A stretch of DNA of 64,000 nt. Source: Anthoceros angustus. Taxonomy: Eukaryota > Streptophyta > Anthocerotopsida > Anthocerotales > Anthocerotaceae. The notes below the pieces were generated by a model that worked only from the letters and a program-made list of their open reading frames with translations, made no database searches and had not been told where the DNA came from. The stretch lies in NCBI GenBank assembly GCA_010909165.1, contig MU008191.1, forward strand, positions 62,001 through 126,000, given 5' to 3'. Shown here one piece after another: positions 46,861 through 59,764 of this stretch (the stretch's first letter is position 1; every line of letters begins with the position of its first letter). A program made the position numbers and the translations under genes.

Positions 46861-49800
46861 GGAGGACAGCAGCCACAGGCAGTCTGTCGCCCGGCGGAAG
46901 GGCAAAAGGCTTGCTCCGGACTCCCTCACCTCCTCAAGGCCCAGGGAGGAAAAGGCGGAGAAGGCTCGCGGCCAAAAGGGCCAAGGAGGAAGCTCGGGGC
47001 TCGGCCTCGGGACCTAAGGGTCTGATTAGGTCCGAGAACCCAGTCGGACTTACTCGGACGGTATGGAGGTCCTTGGCGGACCGTGAGATCTCACTCACGG
47101 ACTTTGTGGGAGCCTCACGGCGGCCGTGGAAGAAACACGGCGGGTCACAGCTACCGTCATGGACGGTATGCTGGGTCTCTTGGGATGGCGAGAAGACCCG
47201 GAGGTAGAAGCCACCGGGCGCATGGTACTCCTCCGAGGCGGTTGGAGGAGCCGGGAGGCGAAGGAAGGCAGCTCTCGGCGGATTGAGGAGAAGCGCCGGG
47301 AGGCGAGAGGGAGGTCTGGTCCATCCATGAGGCCGGACCAAATTCCTTCAGTGGAGGCAGTGAGCGGCCAAGGAGGCCCAAGCGGGCGGAGGACCTCTGC
47401 GGGCGGAGGCGTGGCGAGCGAGGGCCGGGCGCAAGCGAGCAGGCGGGATCTGGCGGAGGCGGCCGTGGACGAGCCAAGTGGAGGCTCGGTGAAGGTGGCC
47501 AGGAGGCGGAGGCCACGGCGGCCGATCGCGATCACTATCGGCGTGATCGGGCCGGTGGAGGCGGAGAGCCACGGCCAATCAAGGCCGAGCAAGTGGAGGC
47601 GGTGGCGGAGCAAGCACGGACAAGCCAAGCGGACTCGGGAGGAGGCCGGCCGAAATCGGGACCTCGGCGCGGTGCAGAGGAGTAGAAGGGAGGCGGAGTT
47701 GGAGGGCAGAGGACACCTTGGAGTTACAACTCCAAGATGCGTCGGGCGACAAGGAATTCTCAATGGGAGAATCCAGACTTGACGGAGATAGGCGCCTCGG
47801 CTGCACGAAGATGGAGGCGGAGGTGGCGGAGCAAGCGCGGACCAGCAGGCCAAGCTGACAAGGTGGAGGATCTCCGGACTCGGCTCCGGGAGGTGGGCGG
47901 CGGAGATGGAGGACCGCAAGGAGACTTTGGGCTGCGGCTCAAACTATCGTGAGAGGAATGGTAGTGCGGGACATGGTCGAGGCAGCCGGAAAAAGCGGCT
48001 CGGCTATCAACTGGCGGGGAGTCGATGGCGATGGAGCAGGGCGGGGCGTCGCCGAGATGGAAAAGCTGGGTGAAGCGCGGTCTGGCCGTGTTGCCCGGCC
48101 GTGGAGGCGGGAGATGGCGGAGTTGACGGAATGGACAAGGCGGAGGCGGACAAGAAGGCTGGTCGGTGAGGAAGTCGGAAGGAGCAGCTGCGTTATGGCG
48201 GGCAAGTGGCGGTGAGCGGAAGCGGAGAGAGTTGGAGCAAGTGGAGCAGCGGAGGTGGCAGGCGGCCTGGCGACCTCGCGGCACCGGCCTCTATCCAACT
48301 GGCGGGAGGTGGAGCAACAAGCGCAGGCTCGGCTCCGGAGCATCTATGGCGAAGGGAGTATCGGTGCTCGGGCACCGTGGAAGAGGCAATCCGGCAAGTG
48401 GATTCGGACTTTGCCTATTACCACCGAGCTCCCAGGCGGTAGAGGCCTCTCGGGCCAATAGGCGGACCTGGAAGGCTCGGAGGAAGGAGGCGAGAGGGCG
48501 GCGTGGCCGGGAGGCGGGAGGACAGCAGCCACACCGAGGCAGTCATCGCCCGGCCGGAAGGGCAAAAGGCTTGCTCCGGACTCCCTCACCTCCTCAAGGC
48601 CCAGGAGGAAAAGGCGGAGAAGGAGCTCGCGGCCAAAGGGCCAAGGAGGAGCTCGGCCTCGGGACCTAAGGGTCTGATTAGGTCCGAGAACCCAGTCGGA
48701 CTTACTCGACAGTATGGAGGTCCTTGGCGGACCGTGAGATCCCGGCTCACTTCGGACTTTGTGGGAGCCTCACGGCGGCCGTGGAAGAAACACGGTCAGC
48801 TACCGTCATGGACGGTATGCTCTCTGTGCGGGATGGCGAGAAGACCCGGAGGTAGAAGCCACCGGGCGCATGGTACTCCTCCGGAGGCGGTTGGAGGGGG
48901 GAGGCGAGAAGGAAGGCGAAGCTCTCGGCGGATTGAGAGGAAGGGAGGCGAGAGAGGAGGTCTGGTCCATCCGCAGGGCCGGACCAAATTCAGTGGAGGC
49001 AGTGAGCGAGACCAAGGAGGCGAGGAGGAGGACCTCTGCAGGCGGAGGCGTGGCGGAGAGCAGGGCCGGGCGCAAGCGAGCAGGCGGGACAGCGGAGGCG
49101 GCCGTGGACGAGCCAAGGAGGCTCGGTGAAGGTGGCCAGGAGGCGGAGGCCACGGCCGATCGCGATCACTATCGGCGTGATCGGGCCGGTGGAGGAGGCG
49201 GCCGAGAGAGCCAGCCAATCGAAGCAGTGGCCGTGAACAAGCACGGACAAGCCGGCTGGAGGCCGGCCGAAATCGGGACCTCGGGGCAGTGCGAGAGTAG
49301 AAGGGAGGCGGCGGAGTTGGAGGGGCAGGACACCTTGGAGTTACAACTCCAAGATGCGTCGGGCGACAAGGAATTCTCAATGGGAGAATCCGGGACTTGA
49401 CGGAGATAGGCGCCTCGGCTGCACGGCGGGAGGTGGCGGAGCAGCGGACCAACCCGGGCGCACAAGGAGGTGGAGGATCTCGGACTCGGCTCTCGGGAGG
49501 TGGAGCGGCGGGGCGAGGAGATGGAGGACCGCAAGGAGACTTTGGGCTGACTCAAACTATCGTGAGAGGAATGGTAGTCTGCGGGACATGGTGGCGGGCA
49601 GCCAAGCGGCTCCGGCTCTGTTGGCGGGGAGTCGATGGCGATGGAGCAGGGGCGGGGCGTCGCCGAGATGGAAAGGGCACAGGTGAAGCCCGCGATGCGG
49701 CGTGTTGCCCGCCGTCTGGGCGGGAGATGGCGGAGTTGACGGAATGGACAAGGCGGAGGCGGACAAGAAGGCTGGTCGGTGAGGAAGTCGGAAGGAGCAG

Positions 49801-50130
49801 CTGCGTTATGGCGGGCAAGTGGCGTGGCGGAAGCGGAGAGTTGGAGCAAGTGGAGCGGCGGCTGCGGGAGGTGGCAGGCGGCCACAGCGACCTCGCGGCC
49901 AAAGGGCCAAGGAGGCTCGGCTATCAACTGGCGGGAGGTGGAGCAACAAGCGGGGCAGGCTCGGCTCCGGAGCATCTATGGCGAAGGAGTATCGGTGCTC
50001 GGGCACCGTGGAAGAGCAATCCGGCAAGTGGATTCGGACTTTGCCTATTACCACCGAGCTCCCAGGCGGTAGAGGCCTCTCGGGCCAATAGGCGGCCTGG
50101 AAGGCTCGGAGGGAAGAAGGGCACGGAGGC
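46861..50130. repeat. Tandem repeat inside the Gypsy LTR, ~1.6-kb unit
   Basis: Copy 1 is about 46861-48500 and copy 2 about 48517-50130. Both begin 'ggaggacagcagccaca', pass 'gacctaagggtctgattagg', 'ctccaagatgcgtcgggcg' and 'gttggagcaagtggagc', and end 'ctcgggccaataggcgg'. Divergence is mostly short insertions and deletions in GCGG-rich stretches. Confidence 0.87.
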
Positions 50131-51360
50131 GGCCACAGGACCCTAGGGGCCTGTTTGGAGAACAGCAGCGAAGGAGGAGCCCAGAGGAGGCGGGACGGAC
50201 CCCAAGGTAAGTTCACCACCACCCGATCCGGGAGGTGAGGGGCCTGCAGGGTGCAGGGGAGCCAGGACCAAGACAAGGGTCGGGGGTAAGGAGGAGGACC
50301 TAGCGATCTGAGGTCCACGGAAGGGGTCCGGAGTTGGAGATCGGACCCGGTATCGGACCACCAGGTCCGAACCCGAGGCAGGCGGACCGGCCGGTCGGAC
50401 TCGGGAAATAAACCGGACCCTTGGGTTCGACTCGGGTCGAGGCCGGACCTCGAGGTCGGACTCGGCTCGGGAGGAGTCCCCGCCGACTTACGCTGAGGGA
50501 CAGCCGGTGGCCAGGAGGACCCAGGAAGGCCGAGGGAGGATGACGTTGTGTAGCGGTCGTCGGCCGCCGTAACGGCGGATTCGGGAAAGGAGGGTCCGCC
50601 TCGCGGATCATCCGATTAGGTGCGCGATTGTCGAGCGGAGATTGGACCACCAATCCCAAGGCGGAACGGGACCTTCCAGCCGTGCGAAGGAGATAGGAGG
50701 AGGAAATAGGATGGTAGGCGGCCGATTAGGGCATCTTGGTGGCCGTCATTTCGAGAATAGGGGTGTAATAAAGGCGCCGACCTAGGCGTAGTATAAGAAA
50801 TTTAACTGAATAAATCATCTTTTCCTTGGTGTTGATGCGTTCTTGCGGACCTTTGTGTCTTCACGCGTGAGTCTGAGTCACGGCGAGCACGGCGACCGGA
50901 GGGATCGATCGAGGTCACAGTGACGGACCTAACGTGTTGTGGTGTGTGTGCAGGAGGTGATGACTGACCGGCCGCAGCGCCCCGACCGAACGGACCGGAA
51001 CGTGAGCCGGACGGAGGAGGCGGGCGCCGGACGGAGAGGCCCGGTGGAGCAGCGGAGGAGGTCGGGTGTGTAACCAGCGTCTTCCTTAAGGCGATAAGTG
51101 TAGTGTGAGAGAGGAGTGGGCGAGAGGTGTGAGGCGAGCAGGCGGAGCAGACGAACAGGTCCTTAAGCGTTTGGCCATACCGGCTGTCACGGTGAGTGCG
51201 GTAGTTAGGCGTGAACTAAGGGTGTGTGCGTTAGGGCGAGTGGACGTAAGTAAGCGCACAAAGCAGCGCAAGCAGTATCATTCCCCAGGAGAACTCCTTC
51301 CTACAACGACACGGGATTGTGCGCGCCCGGCTGGCCGTCAGCGAAAGTCGCGCCACATTT

Positions 51361-51378
51361 TGGCGCCGTTGCCGGGGA
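51361..51378 (+). promoter_or_regulatory. Gypsy primer binding site
   Basis: TGGCGCCGTTGCCGGGGA is the plant Tat/Athila/Ogre-type primer binding site. It fixes the right end of the 5' LTR at 51357. Confidence 0.92.
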
Positions 51379-51581
51379 ATGAAATCGTTCCGTAGCAAGC
51401 GTGGATGCGTGGAGGGCGTGAGGTAGTTAAGGGATTCGGGTCGGACGTTGTGGCCGGCGCTCGAGCACGCGTGAGAGGCACGAGCTCGGCGAGGACACCG
51501 ATAGCGGTAAGCGGTGGGTTGTCGGATCGAGAGGAGGGCCGACACCAAGTCGGTGGCGGTTCCTCACCTTACCGATCGGCG

Positions 51582-53180
51582 ATGGCAACAACGTCGACCA
51601 AGCAAGCGTATTCTCTCTTTGGAGGTAAGAAGGAGAGGACCGAAACCGTGGAGGATTTGTGTCACGGGCAAACTTCAGCGGAGAAGGTTCGGATCTGACT
51701 CATTAATTGTTCAAAGGGTCCTACGAGTCTGGTACTTGTCGGAGGAAATACCGGCCGCCTCGAAACCGCAAACTTGAGCATTGAAGGATGCCTTCTTAGA
51801 AAGATTCATGAATCGATCAAGAAACTACGTCTTGTCAAACTCGAGAACAGGCGAGGAAGGCGGAGAAGTTGGGATCGTACATCGAGCGGTTCTACGCTGC
51901 GGGACGGCACCCCACTCACACTACCATGCGGTGATGCGTTGGTTCGCCTGGCTTATCAAGCCAATGGCTAAGCATGTCTTTGTGTTGGCGAGAGAAAGAT
52001 GTGAGCAAGGCGGTCGGCGGAGAACTATGAAGAATCGATGCACCAAGGAGGACTCCTCCGGGAGGAAGAAGAAAAAGAAGCGGGGTCGGACTCAGATGAA
52101 GAACCCTCGGACGAAGATGATGAGGCGAGGCGGCGGAGGAGGAGAGGAGGACTCGAAGAAGAATCAGGAGGTGGAAGAGGAAGAACCCGAAAAACAAGAA
52201 GAAGAAGCCGTGGTCGGAGGTGGAAAGAAGGAGGTCATGATGCCCGCACCGGTACGAGAGGTCCCACCTGACCCAGCTCCTTTGAAGGAAGTAGCGGGAC
52301 TGAGGGAAGATCTAGAACGGGTAATGAAGAAGGTGGAAGAGTTGACGATCAACCAGGTAAAGGATAAAGAACGGCGTAAGGTGGCCACCACGGTCCGTAC
52401 TCATTTGTGGTGTGCGGTGTGTCACCAACATGGGCATTCGAAGGCCAACTGCCCCTCCAGACCCGTGAATCAGGTGGAGTATGACTACGGGGAAGAGTCC
52501 GAGGAACAGTGGGAGGATGCATACCAAGTACAAGGCGGTACCCGGACGGTCCGCTCGCCACCCCAGCGGGAAGCATGACCTTTGCCCCCTCCAAGGCGCT
52601 GTGCTGCAAATTGAAGGCGCTGGCGGCGGAGTGGGAGGAGGCACCGAGGAGCACAGGCGAGGTGAGTGCGAAACTGAGTTGCCAAGGAGAAGAAGGCGGA
52701 CTGGAGTCTGGAAGTGTCGGCGGAGGTGGAAAGAAGGAGGCGGAAGGAGCAAGGCAGTTTAAGAGGAAGAAAAATGGGGATAGTCCACGGATACGGAGGC
52801 GGAACACACTGAAGCCGAACCCGCCAAGAGGACGAGTTAAACCGGGCAGCCACGGGAAACCTCCAAAGCCAGGAGTCTCGGGAGGCGGACTCACCTCACA
52901 GCCAGTTCCCGGATGTGGTCAGAAGTGGAGATGCTTGAGAAGAACTCCGGCGGGACCCAGTGGTCCGACCACCACGTGGCAGTGTGCTGGAGGTCAAGGC
53001 GGACGTGTGGCAGAGAACCACCCGGCCCTTTCAAGGTGGCCGACTTGATGATGGACCAACAACACTTGGTGTCCCTTAGGCGATTGTTAAAGACAACCCA
53101 GTATCGGCGGGAAGTCAGGAAGGCCATCGAGGAAGCAACCACGCCGGAACTCCTTGGTGGGAAGGGCAGAACGTGGAGGT
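51582..53180 (+). pseudogene. Gypsy gag, decayed
   Basis: Starts MATTSTKQAYSLFGGKK, shifts frame near 51700, and continues 51781-52578 with a Lys/Glu-rich region and a zinc knuckle CAVCHQHGHSKANC (CX2CX4HX4C) at about 52411-52452. The segment to 53180 carries the gag C-terminus (DQQHLVSLRRLLKTT). Several frame breaks. Confidence 0.82.
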
Positions 53181-53560
53181 AAGGTGTATCTCATACGGAC
53201 CACAGGCGCCGATGGTGCGGTGGAAGTGCGGGTGTGTAATTAAAAGCGTGCCTCTAGACACGGGGTCGGGAGTGAACCTCATCAAGGGCCACGCAAGGCA
53301 GTGGGGTTCACCACCTTGAGCCATCCACCAAAACCCTCGGGATGGCGGACATGTCGCCAGCGCCAGTGAGTTGTCCAGTCAAGCCACCATAGCGGGAGCC
53401 CCTATACATTAGATTTTGTCGTCATCGGACCCGGACCTCAGGGTATGAGGTCTGTTAGGCGGCCTTGGCTGAGCCTCGCTCGAGACAAAACTACACTTGG
53501 ACGGAAGGAAATACACTTCAAGCCGGTGGGTGGGATCAGAAGGTGAGGGAAGGGCGGGTA
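53181..53560 (+). pseudogene. Gypsy protease domain (copy 1)
   Basis: CVIKSVPLDTG followed by S-G-V-N-L is the retropepsin active-site motif (LDTGS), near 53235-53280. A flap/terminal region with LDFVVIG-like sequence lies near 53405. Frames are broken. Confidence 0.75.
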
Positions 53561-53599
53561 GCGATTACAGGTAAGGACACATCTTGTGGTGAAAGCCGT

Positions 53600-55230
53600 C
53601 GGCACCACGGAGGTACACCTCCGCAAGGCAGTGGGGACGATGAGCGAGGATACGAATGAGGACTACCCTTTCCCAAAATCACGTGGTCCGAAGAAAAATG
53701 GACTATCGAGGGACACCTTTGGAGGCGGAGGTGATCGGTGCTTCAAGTGGAAGTGCGGAGGGGACAAAGGAACCCCTTTCCGGATGAGGACCCCGAAGTA
53801 ACTCAGTTCACCTCGGATGAACTCTTCGAGAATGGGGAATGCGTGAAGATGAACCGGGTAGAGGATGATGGCTTGGGCGTGAGTAGCGGCGAGGAAGAGG
53901 CAGTCAATCGGCGATGTGGAAGGCGTGGAGGTTCGCCCGGAAATTCCTAAAATTCCAAGGTATGCCATCGAGGGTTAAACAAGACCTCCACAGGTTGGGG
54001 GCGTGAGGTGTTGCTTTCAAGGTCACGGACATGAAGGCATTCCAAAGCGATGGGGCGAACAGGATAGATCTGAAGCCGAGGCGGTGCTGTTCGGATTAGC
54101 GATGAATCCCAAGCACTCGCTCAAGGTCAAGGAAGTCTGGATAAGTATGTCAGCGGACATCATCTTCCCAATCGTGAGCAGTGAGTGGGTGGCGCCCATT
54201 GTGGTCGTCGAAGAAGCGGCGAGGCGGTCGTCTGTCGGGCGGAGAAAGCTGCGCCGCCACGGAAAGGACCATTTCCCATGCCCTTTGTGGGCGACATCTT
54301 GGACAAGGTGGCGGGAGTACCTACTCCTTCTTGGGCGGCTACTCGGCTACAACCGATTACACCTAAAGTCGGTGGGATAAGACAACATTCACCACGGAGT
54401 GGGGCGTTTGCCTACAAGCAGTGCCTTGGGATACAGAGCACCGGATCATTTATGCGGATGGTGACCAATGTCTTAAGAATTCTGAGGACTTCATGGAGGT
54501 GTTCTTGGGCGACTTACATGTGCACGGAGAGGAGGACAAACACGTGGGACATTTGCGGAAGTGTTTGGAGCGATGTAGGAGACTCAAGCGTACGCATCCG
54601 AGAATGCTACTTGCATGTGAGAGGAATCTTGTTGGGGCAGAGTGTAAGAGGGATAGAGGTGGACCAAGACAAGGTGAAAGTCATCCGATCCCTGCGAACG
54701 AACTTGAAGGAGTTCTGAGTTCACAGGCATGGTGGGTTACTATAGGCGTTTCATACAAGATTTTGCAAAGCGGGCCTCCGGGCTAACGAGCTACTCGGGA
54801 AGGAGGAGGAATGGACTGGGCGCGAGAGGAGGCGGCATTCGAGACCTCCAGACCACTGCAGTGTGCCCAGTACTCAAAGGACCCGGGAGCGATTCCATGT
54901 GTGCGTGGATGTAGCCGCCATCGGGTAGTGCTCGATCAAAAGATGATAAGCGGAGGGATCACCCAATCTACTACGGAAGGCGGCTCACGCCGCAGAGCGG
55001 AGGTACACTACTACGGAGGCGAGAGGCATTGGGAATGGTATCTGCCGTTAAAAATTCACTACCTTACGCCCAATGAGTTGTGTTCTATGTTGATCACTTG
55101 GCGCTCAAGCATTTGGTGAACAAGGCCGACTTGTCGGGATTGCGAGGTGGATTACATTGCTGAGGAGTTCACATTTGAGGTGGAGACTAGGCAAGGCAAC
55201 ACCAAACGACTTCTTGTCCAGTTAAAGGCG
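53600..55230 (+). pseudogene. Gypsy RT and RNase H (copy 1)
   Basis: Fragments in several frames: FPMPFV-like at 54270, FMEVFLGD at 54493-54513 (the catalytic box here reads FLGD, one Asp lost), EEDKHVGHLRK and VDQDKVKVI. Then YYRRFIQDFAKRA (54735) and RNase H pieces near 55000-55150. Many frameshifts. Confidence 0.78.
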
Positions 55231-55535
55231 GGCACATCTGCGGGATCGGGAGGCGCCTTCCGGATGAGGAATTGGTGGCGGCGATAGAGGAGGAAGAGGA
55301 AAACGGTAGGACAAACCCTAAGGTGGGCAGGACCCAGCGGCGAGCGGAGAAGGGAGGCGGGCCGCGGCCCTCTTATCTGAGTTGGAGCAGTACCTATGGG
55401 AGATGGAGCTACAGTGAGCGGCGGGTCAGTGAGGCCTTTGTGCACTTCGCCCGGTGTATAGGTTGCATCTTTAAGGTGGGGCGGATGGCGTGGAGAAGGT
55501 ACCTCCAGTGAGGAGGTGGTAATAAAGGGATGCAC

Positions 55536-56389
55536 GAAGGACTAGGTGGTGGACATTATGTCTGAGTCACCACCAAGAAAATCTTGGAGGTGAGTCTTGG
55601 TGGCCCACCATGTATGGGAAACACACCGGTTGTGAAGAAGTGTGATGCTTGTCGTGGATCAGGCCAGCAACAATGGCCGTTAGTGCCCATACTAGCACTA
55701 AGCGCCTTTTGAGAAGTGGGGCATCGACCGTTGGACCTATCTGATAGCGACCGGGCACATGTACATCTTGGTGGCGGACTCGCACCGGTGGGTTGGGCGG
55801 TCGCTACTAGAGCGGACTCTGCGAGCACGGTGGCCAAATTCCTCTCTGAAAACATCACAAGGTATGGGTGTCGGGTTGCTAGTAGTGATAGGGGAACCCA
55901 TTTCCTCAATGATGTGATAAGCAATGACGGACTATTTCGGCATCACACATCGTAAAGCCCCTACAATCAGAAATAGCGGTGACGGAGAAGACCAATGGAC
56001 TTATCGCATCCTCAATTGACGGTTAACTATCTCGGCGGGATACAAAGCGCCATCGCTATGGGCGTTGAGCAGCGGAGAAGGTAACCATAGCGAACTCCGT
56101 ATTATCGACCTATGGGCACTCACCCGTTATGCGGTCGAGTTTGAGGTGCCAACACTCCGGGTCATGATGGAAAGGCGCTTAACGGATGAAGAGCCTGGAG
56201 GCGGTTGCTAGGGTTTGTCTGACATCGGAGGGCCGGGAAGAGGCAGCAAGCTGATGCAGAATCAGCAAACATGGCATGATAGGCGCCTTAGGAATCGGGA
56301 GTATGTGAAGGAGGAGATCGGCCCTCCTTTACGACATATATGCACTTCCGGGTAAACTCCACCTCGATGGATGGGACCTTACCAAGTCG
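55536..56389 (+). pseudogene. Gypsy integrase block A
   Basis: Carries an integrase zinc-finger end (KKCDACRGSG near 55640) and a core readable in pieces, including SSDRGTHFLNDVIS (55870-55915) and a target-joining tail 'EKTNGLIAS' in another frame. It runs to the pol end, then joins gag sequence at the 9-bp word ACCAAGTCG (56381-56389). Confidence 0.8.
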
Positions 56390-56864
56390 CGGTGGCGGTT
56401 CCTCACCCTTACCGATCGCGATGGCAACAACGTCGACCAAGCAAGCGTATTCTCTTTGGAGGTAAGAAGGAGAGGGACGCCAAACCTTCGTGGAGGATTT
56501 CGTCGGGCAAACTTCAGCGGAGAAGGTTGGATGCATTCAAATTGCTCCAAGGTGTCCCACGGGCAGCTGCCTGGTATCGGAGGAAATACCGACCTCTAAC
56601 GCACCGCAACCTTCAAGATTGAAGGATGCCTTCTTAGAAAGATTCATGAATCGATCAAGAAGGCTACGTCTTGTCAAACTCGAGAACAAGCGAGGAAAGA
56701 CGGAGAAGTTGGGATCAGACATCGAATCTGCCTACGCTGGACCGGGACCCCACCACACTACCATGCAAAGTATGCGTTGCACTGGCTTATCCAAGCCAAT
56801 GGCTAAGCATGTGCGGCAGAAAGATGTGAGCAAGGCGGTCGGGCGGAGAACTATGAAGAGGTAA
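56381..56864 (+). pseudogene. Gypsy gag N-terminal block (second copy)
   Basis: Repeats 51543-52033 (MATTSTKQ..., LKDAFLERFMNRSRR, KPMAKHV) and ends at GAACTATGAAGA, where it changes to integrase-flanking sequence. Confidence 0.82.
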
Positions 56865-56884
56865 CGTCTCCGCAGTGTTCGAGG

Positions 56885-57537
56885 AGGTGGTAATAAAGGG
56901 ATGCGAAGGACTAGGTGGTGGACATTATGTCTGAGTCACCACCAAGAAAATCTTGGAGGTGAGTCTTGGTGGCCCACCATGTATGGGAAACACACCGGTT
57001 GTGAAGAAGTGTGATGCTTGTCGTGGATCAGGCCAGCAACAATGGCCGTTAGTGCCCATACTAGCACTAAGCGCCTTTTGAGAAGTGGGGCATCGACCGT
57101 TGGACCTATCTGATAGCGACCGGGCACATGTACATCTTGGTGGCGGACTCGCACCGGTGGGTTGGGCGGTCGCTACTAGAGCGGACTCTGCGAGCACGGT
57201 GGCCAAATTCCTCTCTGAAAACATCACAAGGTATGGGTGTCGGGTTGCTAGTAGTGATAGGGGAACCCATTTCCTCAATGATGTGATAAGCAATGACGGA
57301 CTATTTCGGCATCACACATCGTAAAGCCCCTACAATCAGAAATAGCGGTGACGGAGAAGACCAATGGACTTATCGCATCCTCAATTGACGGTTAACTATC
57401 TCGGCGGGATACAAAGCGCCATCGCTATGGGCGTTGAGCAGCGGAGAAGGTAACCATAGCGAACTCCGTATTATCGACCTATGGGCACTCACCCGTTATG
57501 CGGTCGAGTTTGAGGTGCCAACACTCGGGTCATGATG
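56885..57537 (+). pseudogene. Gypsy integrase block B
   Basis: Apparently identical to block A over about 620 bp (for instance the SSDRGTHFLNDVIS frame at 57085-57324). It ends at the 10-bp word GGTCATGATG (57528-57537), where it switches to gag. Confidence 0.85.
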
Positions 57538-58838
57538 CAAGACGGCAGAGATCCGACACCTCCTTTGAAGGAAGTAGCGACCCAGGGAAGATCTAGAACG
57601 GGTAATGAAGAAGGTGGAGAGTTGACGATCAACCGGTGAAGGATAAAGCGGCGTAAGGTGGCCACCACGGTCCGTACTCATTTGTGGTGTGCTGTGTCAC
57701 CAACATGGGCATTCGAGGCCAAGCGCCTCCGGACCCGTGAACCGGTGGAGTATGACTACGGGGAAGAGTCAGAAAGGTGGGAGGATGCATGCAAGTACAA
57801 GACCGCTCACCAGATGCGCTCGCCACCCCGGCGGGAAGAGCCCATGACACTTCGCCCCCCCCTCAAGGCGGGCGCTGTGCTACAAATTGAGCCTTTGGCG
57901 GGCGGGTGGGAGGAGGCAGGGAGCACAGGCAGGGGTGAAGCAGAGACGCCAAGGAGAAGAAGGCGGACACGAGGTCTTGGAAGTGTCAACCCGAGTCGCC
58001 GAAAGGAGCGGAAGGAGCGGAGGCAGTAAGAGGAAGAAAAATGGGATAGTCCCACGGATACGGAGGACGGAACACCAGGAAGCCGAACCCGCCAAGAGGC
58101 AGTTAAAGCAGCTCGGAGAAGAAACCCCAAAAGCCACCGGAGTCTCCGGAGAAGCGGACTCACCCACGGCAACGCAGCTTCCACCGGATGTGGTCGAGAA
58201 GTGACCGAGATGCTTCAGAAGAAGAACTCCAGACCCAGTGGTCCGACCACCACAGTGGCCAAACCGGAGGAGTCAAGGCGGACGCTGACGAGGGAGAACC
58301 ACCCGGCCCTTTCAAGGTGGCCGACTTGATGATGGACCAACAACACTTGGTGTCCCTTAGGCGATTGTTAAAGACAACCCGGCATATCGGAAGTCCGAAG
58401 GCCATCGTGGAAACGCAACCACGCCGGAACTCCTTGGTCCTAAGGGCAAGAACGTGGAGGTAAGGGTCGATCTCATACGGACCACAGGCGCCAGTGCAGT
58501 GGAAATTGGGTGTGTAATTAAAAGCGTGCCTCTAGACACGGGGTCGAGTGAACCTCATCACCGAGGCCACCGCAAGACGGCCGGGGTTCACCACCTTGAG
58601 CCATCCACCAAAACCCTCGGGATGGCGGACATGTCGCGCGAGCGCCAGGGAGTTGTCCGAGTCCAAGCCACCATAGCGGGAGCCCCTATACATTAGATTT
58701 TCGTCATCGGACCCGCCGACCTGGGTATGAGGTCCTGCTAGCGGCCTTGGCCGGCCTCGCTCGAGACAAAACTACACTTGGACGGAAGGAAATACACTTC
58801 AAGCCGGTGGTGGGATCCGAAGGTGAGGGAAGGACTAG
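57528..58838 (+). pseudogene. Gypsy gag C-terminus and protease block B
   Basis: Includes a damaged zinc-knuckle region near 57690, the DQQHLVSLRRLLKTT segment (58330-58380) and the LDTGS motif near 58528-58545. It ends at GAAGGACTAG (58829-58838), a word shared with the integrase flank. Confidence 0.82.
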
Positions 58839-59764
58839 GTGGTGGACATTATGTCTGAGTCACCACCAAGAAAATCTTGGAGGTGAGTCTTGGTGGCCCA
58901 CCATGTATGGGAAACACACCGGTTGTGAAGAAGTGTGATGCTTGTCGTGGATCAGGCCAGCAACAATGGCCGTTAGTGCCCATACTAGCACTAAGCGCCT
59001 TTTGAGAAGTGGGGCATCGACCGTTGGACCTATCTGATAGCGACCGGGCACATGTACATCTTGGTGGCGGACTCGCACCGGTGGGTTGGGCGGTCGCTAC
59101 TAGAGCGGACTCTGCGAGCACGGTGGCCAAATTCCTCTCTGAAAACATCACAAGGTATGGGTGTCGGGTTGCTAGTAGTGATAGGGGAACCCATTTCCTC
59201 AATGATGTGATAAGCAATGACGGACTATTTCGGCATCACACATCGTAAAGCCCCTACAATCAGAAATAGCGGTGACGGAGAAGACCAATGGACTTATCGC
59301 ATCCTCAATTGACGGTTAACTATCTCGGCGGGATACAAAGCGCCATCGCTATGGGCGTTGAGCAGCGGAGAAGGTAACCATAGCGAACTCCGTATTATCG
59401 ACCTATGGGCACTCACCCGTTATGCGGTCGAGTTTGAGGTGCCAACACTCCGGGTCATGATGGAAAGGCGCTTAACGGATGAAGAGCCTGGAGGCGGTTG
59501 CTAGGGTTTTGTCTGACATCGGAGGGCCGGGAAGAGGCAGCAAGCTGATGCAGAATCAGCAAACATGGCATGATAGGCGCCTTAGGAATCGGGAGTATGT
59601 GAAGGAGGAGATCGGCCCTCCTTTACGACATATATGCACTTCCGGGTAAACTCCACCTCGATGGATGGACCTTACCAAGTCGTGCAGTATACCCCAATGG
59701 GTCCGTTAAACCGGGTTGGATGGTGGTACTGCCCTCGGGTGAGCGGATGGCGGGTGAAAAAGTA
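58829..59764 (+). pseudogene. Gypsy integrase block C and pol end
   Basis: Third integrase copy, matching block A through most of its length with a one-base difference near 59507. It then carries the pol-end segment seen next to the 3' LTR ('taccccaatgggtccgtt', 'ggcgggtgaaaaagtaccacg'), but is followed by gag instead of an LTR. Confidence 0.83.

Larger units (their letters stand above)
44885..51357. repeat. Gypsy 5' LTR, about 6.5 kb
   Basis: Begins TGTGGACTACGGACTT and ends ...CGCGCCACA, three bases before the primer binding site. The same start recurs at 63538, so the LTR identity is supported by sequence. It is GC- and purine-rich and contains internal tandem repeats. Near its right end are GTATAAG (50791) and AATAAA (50809-50814), which could be the promoter/polyadenylation zone of the U3-R boundary. 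Large LTRs of this kind occur in Tat/Ogre-type Gypsy elements. Open frames inside it are by-products of composition. Confidence 0.82.

Noticed and set aside
46381-50318. Many Arg/Gly/Glu-rich open frames on both strands in the Gypsy LTR
   Set aside because: GC- and purine-biased sequence rarely contains stops; nothing resembles a known extra retroelement ORF and frames are not kept between the two tandem copies.
55556-59217. Identical 122-codon reverse frames repeated three times, suggesting a conserved gene
   Set aside because: They are antisense shadows of integrase blocks A-C, and their identity comes from the DNA duplication.
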